From contig CAZFCJ010000026.1 in NCBI GenBank assembly GCA_964517315.1, positions 1 through 36,209 on the forward strand: a DNA stretch of 36,209 bases, given 5' to 3'. This document shows positions 15,801 to 23,257 of the stretch, in pieces. The translations under genes were made by a program, and so were the position numbers. The DNA comes from DASWJQ01 sp964517315 (GTDB lineage Bacteria; Chloroflexota; Anaerolineae; Anaerolineales; E44-bin32). A model generated the notes under the pieces. That model had not been told where the DNA came from. It saw nothing but the letters and a program-made list of their open reading frames with translations, and ran no database searches. Position 1 is the stretch's first letter. Each line of letters starts with the position of its first letter.

Positions 15801-16790
15801 ATGTCGCAAGATAAGACAGCGCAGAAGCTGCTCTTCGGCGGCGACGTCATGCTCGGGCGGGGGGTGAACAAGGTCATTAACGAGAAGGGCACCGATTACC
15901 CTCTCGAGCCGCTCTACCCGATCACCCGCGCCGCTGACCTCTTCTTCATCAATCTGGAATGCGCAATTTCGCCAACTGGGCACCGGTTCCAGGGCGCCCC
16001 CAAGGCCTTCTACTTCCGGGCCGACCCTCCGGCCCTGGAGGTGCTCACCTCCGCGGGTGCCGACCTGGCCAATCTGGCCAACAACCACGCGCTCGACGCC
16101 GACGCCGTGGGGCTGGAGGATACGTTAGAGCTCCTCGAACGGAATGGCATTGCGGCCGTCGGCGCTGGACTGGATCTCTCCCAAGCGCGCGCTGGGACCA
16201 CGGTTCAGAGCGCGGGTCTCCAGGTGGGGACTCTGGGGGTCTGCGATCATCAGTCCGATTTTGCGGCTGCCGAGGATCGGCCGGGAATCCACTTCCTCGA
16301 CCTGCGATCTGGCACTGGCGCCTCGTTGATAAAAGAGGTGGAGAGGCTCGCGGCTCAAGTCGATCTCGTCGTCGTCGCGCTGCACTGGCAGCCGAATTGG
16401 GCGCCCAAGGTGCGGCCCGAATACCGAGCCCTGGCGGAGGAGTTGGTCGAGGCAGGGGCGGACATCCTGTGGGGACACAGCCCACACCATTTCCAGGGGG
16501 TCGAGTGGATCGACGGGGCCGTCGCGCTGTACTCGACCGGCGACCTGGTTGACGATTACGCCATCGACGAGACCTATCGCAATGACTTGCAGCTTCTCTT
16601 TGAGCTTCGGTTGGACGGCGCTCGGATCCAATCGGTGCGGGCCCTTCCGCTGCGTTTACGCTACGCGCGGACCGATCTTGCCAAGGGCGAGGACCGAAGA
16701 TGGATCGAGTCTCGCTTCGAAGAAATGTGCGATGATGTCGACAGCCGCGTCGGCCTGGAAGGTGACTGGTTCACGGTTGGCCCGGCCTGA
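15801..16790 (+). CDS. CapA-family metallophosphatase-like protein
   Basis: A 329-residue protein of the CapA/PgsA family (PGA_cap domain, calcineurin-like metal-dependent fold), about residues 9-250. The motifs are KLLFGGDVMLGRGVNKVI (metal ligands in GDVMLGR), FFINLECAISPTG, LANLANNHALDADAVG, VVALHWQPNW and LWGHSPHHFQGVEW. These cover the expected Asp, Asn-Glu, Asn-His and His sites. Family members are linked to capsule or poly-gamma-glutamate synthesis, but many lone copies such as this have no proven substrate. No signal peptide or membrane segment is visible, so a cytoplasmic location is likely, which is unusual for CapA proper. AGGA ends about 7 nt before the ATG. The LLM gene follows after 66 bp. 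Confidence 0.88.
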   Translation: MSQDKTAQKLLFGGDVMLGRGVNKVINEKGTDYPLEPLYPITRAADLFFINLECAISPTGHRFQGAPKAFYFRADPPALEVLTSAGADLANLANNHALDADAVGLEDTLELLERNGIAAVGAGLDLSQARAGTTVQSAGLQVGTLGVCDHQSDFAAAEDRPGIHFLDLRSGTGASLIKEVERLAAQVDLVVVALHWQPNWAPKVRPEYRALAEELVEAGADILWGHSPHHFQGVEWIDGAVALYSTGDLVDDYAIDETYRNDLQLLFELRLDGARIQSVRALPLRLRYARTDLAKGEDRRWIESRFEEMCDDVDSRVGLEGDWFTVGPA

Positions 16791-16856
16791 TTGTGACGCT
16801 GATTCGGCCCTCGTTGAGCGCGAAGCGCCGATCAACATTGCTGTAAAGGAGAAACC

Positions 16857-17786
16857 ATGGAAATCGGGCTCATGATCGAAGGCCAGGACGGGCTCAACTG
16901 GGAGCGGTGGAAAACGATCGCCGCGCTGGCCGAAGAAGTTGGATTCGGAGGTTTGTTCCGCTCCGATCACGTGACCAACCCGCATCCACCGGAAAAGGAC
17001 TCGCTCGAGCTTTGGGCCTCGCTGACCTGGCTGGCCGCAAACACCCAGCGCATCCACTTCGGACCGCTGGTGACCCCGATGTCCTTCCGGCATCCGGTCA
17101 ACACGGCGCGGATCGCCAAGGACGTCGACGCGCTGTCGGGCGGACGGCTCGTGCTCGGTTTGGGTGCCGGCTGGCTCGAGCGCGAACACGAGATGTTCGG
17201 CTTTCCGCTGCTTCCGATCGGCCGCCGCATGGATCGCTTCGAGGAGGGGGTCGAGGTGGTCCACAAACTGCTGCGGTCTGACGATCGAGTGAGCTTTGCT
17301 GGAGACTTTTATCAGCTGCAGGATGCGATCTTGCTGCCGCCACCCATGTACGCTGGGAGCCCGTCGATCGCGATCGGTGGCACGGGTTGGAACCGGACGC
17401 TTCCGCTGGCGGCGCGGTTCGCCGATGAGTGGAATGGGGTTCTCATCGGGCCCGGCGGATTCCGTAAGCACAACCGCAGGTTGACCGATCTGCTCCAGAA
17501 GGAAGGCCGTGATCCCAACTCGGTGCGACGCTCGCTGATGACCAGCGTGCTGTTCGGGCGCGATCAGGCGGAGCTGAAGCGCAAGGCGAAGGCTCGCGGC
17601 GGGTCGCTCGGGGAGCTGCGCGAAAGGTCCGGAGTGGTCGGCACCGCCTCCGAGGTGATCGATCAACTGGGCGAGTACGAGGCGGCCGGCGTCGAGTGGA
17701 TCATGCTTCAGTGGCTGGAGACGGATGATCTCGAAGGACTGCAGGCCATGGCGGAGTCCGTGATCCCCGCGTTTCACAGTGAGTGA
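16857..17786 (+). CDS. LLM-class (luciferase-like) F420/FMN-dependent oxidoreductase
   Basis: A 309-residue TIM-barrel oxidoreductase of the bacterial luciferase superfamily. Typical features are EIGLMIEGQDGLNWERWKTI at the start, AEEVGFGGLFRSDHVTNP, RIHFGPLVTPMSFRHPVNTA, LSGGRLVLGLGAGWLEREHE, and IAIGGTGWNRTLPLAARFAD for phosphate binding. It is probably F420-dependent, judging from similarity to this family in F420-producing phyla; FMN use cannot be excluded. The ATG follows AAAGGAGAAACC. Its 3' end overlaps the uracil-DNA-glycosylase-like gene by 8 bp, suggesting coupled translation. Substrate unknown. Confidence 0.9.
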   Translation: MEIGLMIEGQDGLNWERWKTIAALAEEVGFGGLFRSDHVTNPHPPEKDSLELWASLTWLAANTQRIHFGPLVTPMSFRHPVNTARIAKDVDALSGGRLVLGLGAGWLEREHEMFGFPLLPIGRRMDRFEEGVEVVHKLLRSDDRVSFAGDFYQLQDAILLPPPMYAGSPSIAIGGTGWNRTLPLAARFADEWNGVLIGPGGFRKHNRRLTDLLQKEGRDPNSVRRSLMTSVLFGRDQAELKRKAKARGGSLGELRERSGVVGTASEVIDQLGEYEAAGVEWIMLQWLETDDLEGLQAMAESVIPAFHSE

Positions 17787-18462
17787 GTTTGACCCGCTTT
17801 GGGAGCTGCTGGCGGAGGAGCCGAACGGTCCGGTCTTCAATCCCTGGTTCGAGCATGATCCGCAGCATGATCGAACGCCGCAAGCCCCCGATCAGCGACG
17901 CGAGAATCTGAGGGCTTACTTACGTCGGCGCTGGGGGCGGACGAGGATGCTTCTGGTGGGTGAAGCCCTCGGTTATCAGGGCGGCCATTTCAGCGGATTG
18001 GCGATGACCTCCGAGCGCATCCTTCTCGGTCACCATGCGGCGCGGGGGCTGGAGCCCGATCAGCTGGGGCTCGATCTCCCCGTGACCAGAACCAGCCGAA
18101 AGTCGGTCAAGGAGAAGGGCTTCTCCGAGCCCACCGCTACGATCGTCTGGGGGGCCTTACGCCAACTGGGTCTCTCGGGGCGGGAAGTCGTCCTGTGGAA
18201 CGCCTTTCCGTGGCATCCTTATGATCCGGAGCGCGGTTATCTGTCGAACCGGCGGCTCACGCGGGGGGAACTCGATCGAGGCCGGCCCGCGCTGCGGGCT
18301 GTTTGCGGGCTGTTCCCCGCGGCCCAGGTGGGAGCCGTCGGCCGCGTCGCTCAGGGTGAGCTGGAGGATCTGGGCGTCGACTGTCGGGTGCTTCGGCATC
18401 CGGCGCATGGGGGAGCCACAAAATTCCGCAAGGGTCTGGAAGCCTGGATCGAACGGACCTAG
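17779..18462 (+). CDS. Uracil-DNA glycosylase-like protein
   Basis: A 227-residue member of the uracil-DNA glycosylase superfamily (PF03167-like), expected to remove uracil from DNA. Motif 1 reads LLVGEALGYQGGHFSG (residues about 55-70); the family normally has GEAPG, so Pro is replaced by Leu. VVLWNAFPWHPYDP and VGRVAQGELEDLG follow, and the C-terminal motif is RHPAHGGATKFRKGL, matching the HP-x-HGG box. It begins with GTG at 17779, overlapping the LLM stop codon by 8 bp, with no separate strong ribosome-binding site; translational coupling is likely. Known activity of this branch is uncertain, so glycosylase function is inferred from motifs. Confidence 0.78.
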   Translation: MSEFDPLWELLAEEPNGPVFNPWFEHDPQHDRTPQAPDQRRENLRAYLRRRWGRTRMLLVGEALGYQGGHFSGLAMTSERILLGHHAARGLEPDQLGLDLPVTRTSRKSVKEKGFSEPTATIVWGALRQLGLSGREVVLWNAFPWHPYDPERGYLSNRRLTRGELDRGRPALRAVCGLFPAAQVGAVGRVAQGELEDLGVDCRVLRHPAHGGATKFRKGLEAWIERT

Positions 18463-18510
18463 AGGTCCGTCAATGTGGTTTCGATGGATGACGAAGGTCG
18501 CAAGTATCTC

Positions 18511-18600
18511 AGGAGCGGGGGCTCCCATGCCCCCGCTCACCGCCGCCCGGGCGTGGAGCCCGGCCTCCGTAGGAAGAGCGCGGCCTGCCGCGAAATCGCA
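18511..18600. repeat. GC-rich REP-like repeat cluster
   Basis: Three small palindromes in a row: GAGCGGGGGC-TCCCAT-GCCCCCGCTC (18513-18538), a GCCCGGGCGTGGAGCCCGG unit (about 18546-18563), and a GTAGGAAGAGCGCGGCCTGCCGCG-type unit (about 18569-18592). Such modular hairpins (GGAGCGGGGGC, GTAGGAxGAGCGCGGC) are scattered intergenic repeats in many environmental genomes. It lies between the convergent glycosylase-like and selenoprotein genes and may also end transcripts. Confidence 0.5.
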
Positions 18601-18731
18601 AACCCATCGGATATAGCTTGACGGCGCACCAGTACGTCGGGTTCTGGTCGTTGAGGGAGACATCCCCGTTGGGCTTTCGCCAGGTGCCGGGCAATCCGTC
18701 AGATTCAAATGGACGGCGTGGCGGCCCGGCC

Positions 18732-19310
18732 TCAGGCCGACTCCTCCGAATCCCTCATGTAGTCGTCCAGTTCCACGCCCAAACCGTCCGCGATCCGGTT
18801 GACGTAAGCGAAATAGGCGACTGTCACATTGGCGTCGAGGATCCCCTCGTCGCTTAGACCCGCCGCCCGCAGGGGATCGAGGTCCTCCTCGATCATTTCC
18901 CACGGACGCCGCGTCAACTTGTCGGCGTAGTCCAATATGGCTCGCTCCCGGTCGGAGAGATCAGCCGTCCGATAATCCACTTGCAGGGCGGCGACGAGCT
19001 CGGGTCCTCTGTCTTTGGTCAGTAGGGCCAGACCGGCCGAGTGGTGCACCACTCAATAGTGGCATTGGTTGATCGCCGAGGCGACGACGCCGATCATCTC
19101 CCGCTCGGCGCGGGTGAGCTCGCTCTGGCCGCGCATCGTGTTGACGTAAAGTTGCCCGTGGTCGCGCAAGGTGTACGGCTTCAGGCTGTGCACCTTGAGG
19201 ATGTTGTCCACCACGCCGTACTTCGGGTCGCGATAGCGCTCGTACAACTCTGCCAGCTCCCCCTCGGCTGTAGCTTCTTCGATCACTTCGATCCATGCGG
19301 ATCGCTTCAT
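18732..19310 (-). CDS. AhpD/peroxidase-related protein with in-frame UGA, probable selenoprotein
   Basis: A carboxymuconolactone-decarboxylase-fold, AhpD-like peroxidase-related protein, 192 residues if the UGA at 19053-19055 is read through. The redox motif is Asn-Gln-Cys83-His-Tyr-UGA86-Val-Val-His-His, where the family has CxYCxxHH. The UGA thus replaces exactly the second active-site cysteine. Both halves are in the same frame and conserved: EREMIGVVASAINQCHY before, and VVHHSAGLALLTKDRG, RERAILDYADKLTRRPWEM and ANVTVAYFAYVNRIADGLGV after. A SECIS-like hairpin follows the UGA. The ATG at 19310 has GGAGGAGG 5 nt upstream. Expected role: thiol/selenol peroxidase-type reduction in the cytoplasm. 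Alternative: a nonsense mutation (Cys TGT/TGC to TGA). UGA ends other genes here, so a changed code is unlikely. Confidence 0.8.
19026..19055 (-). promoter_or_regulatory. SECIS-like hairpin after the in-frame UGA
   Basis: On the minus strand the RNA after the UGA contains GGCC-GGUCU-GGCC (19038 down to 19026). Counting U of UGA as 1, the loop GGUCU occupies positions 22-26. In the E. coli fdhF SECIS, as I recall it, GGUCU is also at 22-26, with G23 and U24 contacted by SelB. A lower stem is not obvious, and a competing palindrome GAGUGG-UGCA-CCACUC covers positions 2-17. Confidence 0.65.
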
Positions 19311-19339
19311 TACGCCCTCCTCCATTCGATTGTCTGATT

Positions 19340-19368
19340 TGTTTACCACGTTCACCATCCGACCTCAA
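19340..19368 (-). promoter_or_regulatory. Possible promoter of the selenoprotein gene
   Basis: Minus strand: TTGAGG (19368-19363), a 17-nt spacer, TAAACA (19345-19340) preceded by TGG, an extended -10 pattern. The start codon lies 30 bp downstream at 19310. The match is partial. Confidence 0.33.
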
Positions 19369-19463
19369 GCGTGCACCGGCCTTTGGCCCATGCTCCTGGC
19401 TGATACCGGGGTTCATGAATCAGATGAAAGTTGGACAGTCCAAGGGTCGGGGCTCAGTGGCAT

Positions 19464-19490
19464 GGGCCAGCGGAAAACGGCCGCTGGCCC
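19464..19490. other. Hairpin in the divergent region before the DUF4173-like gene
   Basis: GGGCCAGCGG (19464-19473) and CCGCTGGCCC (19481-19490) around AAAACGG form a perfect 10-bp stem. It lies in the 390-bp divergent region 19311-19701, where I see no convincing gene. It may be a leader structure for the plus-strand gene; no T-tract follows. Confidence 0.4.
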
Positions 19491-19701
19491 CTACCCGCCA
19501 TCCCCCGGCGGACGATTGTGCAGCCATCCTGGCCTGGGAGGGGAGATTACGATGCATTCCTGGAACTCTCAAAACCTACATGCGAGCTTCTGAGACCCAT
19601 CTGGAGGGGATTGAGAGCGATGTTCTGCGAGGGTGGTCCTGCGCTCGGACCCCGTCGTCGGTTATCAGGTCATCGGCTATCCCGAAGGAAGGAGCATTCC
19701 A

Positions 19702-21291
19702 ATGAGCGGAGCACCGCATGAGGGGAAGAAGAGGATCCATTCACCTTTGGCGCTGACCATCGCTTCACTAGGATTGGGGGTGGCGTTCGAGCGACTGTTG
19801 TATGCTCGTTCGGTCGGTCTCTCCTATCCACTGTGGATACTCATGTGCGTCATCGCGCTGTTCGCACTGGCGAGAAGCGAAGGTCTCAGTACTGCGCGCG
19901 TGTCCCGGGCCCTTGTACTTCCCCTTCTCGCGGTGGCGGGACTGGTCTTCCTTCGCTCCGAGCCGATGACAGCAACGCTGTCCATCGTTGTCTCACTGCT
20001 GGTGATGGGCATCCTGCTGCGGTCGCTCGTCCCCGGTGGGATCGCCCGATGGGGTTGGCTGGACTTCGCCGCGTCCATGTTCTGGGTGCCGCTCGAGGCG
20101 TGGCTGCGTCCCTGGGGCACACTGCAACGCGTTCAACAGAAGGTGACCAGCGGGAAGGGCTCGAAGGAGAGGACCCTCGCCTTGCTGCGCGGCGGACTGC
20201 TGGCTCTACCGATACTGGTGATCTTCACCTCGCTCCTTAGCTCCGCCGATCTCGTCTTCGGCCAAAGAGTTGCCCAGATGCTGGATTGGCTTGATCTGGA
20301 GCGCTTGTTTGACGTTTTCTGGCGCACGGTGGCCATCGCTTTCATGTCCTTATTCTGTCTAGGGGTCCTCGTGGCTGCCTTCCGCCGGTCGCCCGGCTCA
20401 GGGGCGATCCTCGACACGGATTTGCTGCCCAAAATTGGGCTGGCGGAACCGATCGTCATTCTGACGGCCGTCGACGTTCTTTTTGCGCTGTTCGTAGGGG
20501 TTCAGTTCACATATTTCTTCGGCGGTCGGTCGGCGATCGGTGTCGAGGGTTACACATATGCGCAATATGCACGCCGAGGTTTCGGCGAACTCGTGACCGT
20601 TTCATTTCTCACACTCGGTCTGGTCACGGTTCTGGCCGCGTGGATTCGAAATGAGCGAGGCGGATCAAGGCGTATTTTTCAGGGACTGGCAACGGCCCTG
20701 GTGGGCCTGACGGCGGTCATCCTGGTTTCTGCGTTGCAGCGCCTGCTCCTTTACGAACAGGCGTACGGCTTCACCCGGCTGCGCACCTACGCGCACGTTG
20801 CCATCGGATGGATGGCCGTCGGATTCGCGGTCTTTCTCGTACTGTTCTGGATGGGCCGGTGGCGGCGTATTGCGCCGACGTTTGTGGCGGGTGTCGTTGT
20901 GTACAGCCTCGGTCTTGGCGCGGTCAATGTGGACGGGTTCATCGTCCGTCAGAACCTCGCCCACCATGGTCGGAGCGGTGAGGTGGATGTGACCTATCTC
21001 CTGTCGCTTTCCAACGATGCTGTTCCGGAACTCGCGGCCCACCTGGGACGGTTTCGGGGGGAGGCCAAACAACAGGTGGTGACTGAGCTGTTGTGCAGAA
21101 AGGAGGCGTTGCGCAGCCGGCTGGAACGTGACGGATGGCCGGCGCTCCGCTGGTCGGACCTCCGGGCCCGGTCAGCGCTGAGCGCGCTTCAAGCGTCGCT
21201 CGAGGGTTATTCGGTGTCCGCATCCAACGGAGCCGTGACCGTGACACCGCCTCATGGAGAGACGGTGGCCTGCCGCGAGTTCGACTTCTAA
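19702..21291 (+). CDS. Polytopic membrane protein, DUF4173/DUF4153-like
   Basis: A 529-residue integral membrane protein with about ten or more hydrophobic helices between residues 15 and 420 (for example WILMCVIALFALA, LALPILVIFTSLLS, IVILTAVDVLFALFVGVQFT). The segment YGFTRLRTYAHVAIGWMAVG and a preceding GYTYAQYARRGFGELVTVS are typical of DUF4173-type proteins. The C-terminal about 100 residues are soluble (VTYLLSLSNDAVPELAAHLG and onward). The family has no established function; members often occur near regulators of envelope processes. The ATG at 19702 has GAAGGAAGGAG 7 nt upstream; an open frame back to 19633 lacks one. Convergent with the next gene, the stops being 3 bp apart. Confidence 0.8.
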   Translation: MSGAPHEGKKRIHSPLALTIASLGLGVAFERLLYARSVGLSYPLWILMCVIALFALARSEGLSTARVSRALVLPLLAVAGLVFLRSEPMTATLSIVVSLLVMGILLRSLVPGGIARWGWLDFAASMFWVPLEAWLRPWGTLQRVQQKVTSGKGSKERTLALLRGGLLALPILVIFTSLLSSADLVFGQRVAQMLDWLDLERLFDVFWRTVAIAFMSLFCLGVLVAAFRRSPGSGAILDTDLLPKIGLAEPIVILTAVDVLFALFVGVQFTYFFGGRSAIGVEGYTYAQYARRGFGELVTVSFLTLGLVTVLAAWIRNERGGSRRIFQGLATALVGLTAVILVSALQRLLLYEQAYGFTRLRTYAHVAIGWMAVGFAVFLVLFWMGRWRRIAPTFVAGVVVYSLGLGAVNVDGFIVRQNLAHHGRSGEVDVTYLLSLSNDAVPELAAHLGRFRGEAKQQVVTELLCRKEALRSRLERDGWPALRWSDLRARSALSALQASLEGYSVSASNGAVTVTPPHGETVACREFDF

Positions 21292-21294
21292 GCC

Positions 21295-22929
21295 TTAGCG
21301 CAGCCAGACCGCCGGACTCCAGTGGAACAGCCTGATCGGACTTCCCACAGATAATTCGGCTTCGAAGCGAGCGAAGCTGGCGGGAAGATCCTCCATTTCG
21401 AACTCCTCCGGCTTCTCGGGTTCTGGCGTGCTACCGAGTGGCAGCAGTTTATCCTGCGGGGCCCAGCCAATGCGGCCCTGGAAATCGACCAGCCACCAAT
21501 ACTGACCGGTGGCCATGACGCCCTCGAGGCCATGGGGATGCGACAGCACGGTGCCCACCTGGCCGGCGCGGACGTCGGCGGGCGTCTGATAGTTGTAACC
21601 AGGGCCCAGGCTGAAGTCGAAAAGTTCAACCGCCTCCACCCGGTCTCCCGGCTCGAATGCGTGGGAGTGTTCCGGGGGCTCCACAACGACCATCATCAGG
21701 CCGTTGGCGACCGGCCGTTCGCTGCCGTCGGAGGGATCATTGACGATATCACCGTCGACCCACAGCGCGGAGGATCCGCCCCCGTCCTGGTTGATGCCCC
21801 AGCTGGTCTGGAGCGAATCGCGGCAGAAACGCCCGAGCTCCTGCATCGTCATGCCTGCGCTCCGTCCGGAGCGTCCATCGACGACGACAAAGAACAGGTC
21901 ATCGTCGTTGTAACAAATCGCGGTTCTTGGGTGCCGGGACGTCGCACCCAAATCATCGAACGTCTGAACTTCTCCGTCCAACAGGAACTCAAAGCTGCCG
22001 GAAAGCGCAGCATAGGTTTCGGTCCAGGCATCGGCGCGCTGCCCCTTGCAACCTTTATCGAAATGGTCCACCTGGCTCGATATCCCCACTCTGGCGCCTA
22101 CATAACTTTGTTCTTCCAGCAGCTCGGCGGTTCTGCCCGCCGCGGAGAGCACCACGTGATCGAACAGGAGGTCCGATCTTCCCCGACGTGGCCGGACCTC
22201 GGTGACCGTGCCGGTCGCCATGTCGGGCCAGGACAAGATCCCGGCGGGCACATCCATCCGCACCAGCACCTCCGTGCCTGCGGCGCTGGTCGGAGTCCGT
22301 GCACCCCACTGGGGTGTGTACAGGACCAGGCTGCCGCGGCGGCGGCGACTGTTGATACCATCGACCTCCAATTGAAGCCCGCTGTCCAAGAAGGTAACGA
22401 TCTGCTCGTCATCTTCGTGATCAACGCAGCCACCGATGAACGCCGTACGGTCCAGTCGCCAGGCGAAACCGCTGCCCCCACCCAAATCGTCAAAGCGCTT
22501 CGCATACCAACCGCTGTGGACCATCCCGCTCACGGGTACCCCTGTCTTCGTGTCGTGGAACGATCCGTTGATGGCGGCGACGACGTCCATCCGGGCGCCC
22601 CACGTCGGCTGCCACGCGCTGAGCGCTCCGTCGTAGGCCTGGGCCATGCTCGAAACGGTCTGCTTACCATCCGAGAGGCGCTGCTTGGCGATGCTGGTTT
22701 CGAGCGTCACGTTGGGGTTGGACCGGTCCATCCGCGTGACGAATATTCGGTTGGGACCGGCAATGACGTACTCGCGGTAGTCGATCCCGTTCACTATGGA
22801 GACCCAGCCGTCGGCACGGGCGGCCGAAGGCGCCGCCAGCGAACCCGCGAGCAAACTGCCCAGCAGAAGGAGATATACGAACGTGCGAGTGAGAACGCGA
22901 GTGCCCCTGTTCCTGCTCCGGCGTATCAT
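21295..22929 (-). CDS. Secreted phosphodiester glycosidase (NAGPA/DUF2233-like) family protein
   Basis: A 544-residue exported protein. A signal peptide (TRTFVYLLLLGSLLAGSLAA, ending near ARADG, residue about 40) precedes a NAGPA-type domain, about residues 60-410: VTRMDRSNPNVTLETSIAKQ, VVAAINGSFHDTKTGVPVSG, YNDDDLFFVVVDGRS and GINQDGGGSSALWVDG (about 378-393). The Asn-x-Asp-Gly-Gly-Gly-Ser-Ser box is the family signature. The family includes the mammalian uncovering enzyme that cleaves GlcNAc-1-phosphodiesters; bacterial members are thought to act on cell-wall or exopolymer sugar phosphodiesters. Residues about 440-520 resemble an SH3-like domain (PADVRAGQVGTVLSH, WWLVDFQGRIGWAPQDKLLP). Start ATG with GTAAGG nearby. 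Confidence 0.83.
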   Translation of the reverse strand: MIRRSRNRGTRVLTRTFVYLLLLGSLLAGSLAAPSAARADGWVSIVNGIDYREYVIAGPNRIFVTRMDRSNPNVTLETSIAKQRLSDGKQTVSSMAQAYDGALSAWQPTWGARMDVVAAINGSFHDTKTGVPVSGMVHSGWYAKRFDDLGGGSGFAWRLDRTAFIGGCVDHEDDEQIVTFLDSGLQLEVDGINSRRRRGSLVLYTPQWGARTPTSAAGTEVLVRMDVPAGILSWPDMATGTVTEVRPRRGRSDLLFDHVVLSAAGRTAELLEEQSYVGARVGISSQVDHFDKGCKGQRADAWTETYAALSGSFEFLLDGEVQTFDDLGATSRHPRTAICYNDDDLFFVVVDGRSGRSAGMTMQELGRFCRDSLQTSWGINQDGGGSSALWVDGDIVNDPSDGSERPVANGLMMVVVEPPEHSHAFEPGDRVEAVELFDFSLGPGYNYQTPADVRAGQVGTVLSHPHGLEGVMATGQYWWLVDFQGRIGWAPQDKLLPLGSTPEPEKPEEFEMEDLPASFARFEAELSVGSPIRLFHWSPAVWLR

Positions 22930-23257
22930 ACTGCCTTACATTACCAGAAACACCCGTGCTCGTGACGGGGGTCTTTAGTGGGATATGGAACGGGTGTGGA
23001 CCCACGCAGGTCCGGGGATGTCACGCCGGCTGGGAAGTTCGATCTCGTTGGCTGCCAGCGCGCATTGGCGCAGTCTGACGGGCCCTTTGCGGGTCACCGG
23101 CCGAAGGGTCCAGGGGATCAGGAAAAGAAAGGGTCGCCCTGAAACTCGGGGATGGATCCTGGAAACTACAAGTGCGAGCGGGGTTGACCGGGGGAGAGAT
23201 AGGCGGCTCCGCGGGTGGAACCGCCGGCGATCGGGGGGACACGTTCTCGCGCTGCCT
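22930..23257. other. Intergenic region between two minus-strand genes
   Basis: About 330 bp downstream of the sigma-factor gene and upstream of the glycosidase gene. An imperfect hairpin with GGCGG and CCGCC arms (about 23201-23226) could end the sigma transcript. Open frames here are Pro/Arg/Ser-rich and look non-coding. No clear promoter was picked. Confidence 0.3.

Noticed and set aside
16656..17840. A 394-codon minus-strand open frame opposite the LLM and CapA genes
   Set aside because: It crosses two real genes and their spacer and shows no family pattern.
17784..19055. A genetic code in which UGA is a sense codon (code 4 or 25)
   Set aside because: UGA serves as the normal stop for several genes here (for example the LLM gene at 17784-17786 and the lipoprotein at 1074-1072), and family alignments do not call for readthrough there.
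18732..19358. Treating the AhpD-like gene as two genes or as a frameshifted pseudogene
   Set aside because: Both parts are in the same frame, the UGA replaces exactly the catalytic Cys, and a SECIS-like hairpin follows. A point nonsense mutation remains possible but is less likely.
21532..22965. A 477-codon plus-strand open frame opposite the phosphodiester glycosidase gene
   Set aside because: The minus strand carries the NAGPA signature and a signal peptide; the plus-strand product has neither.
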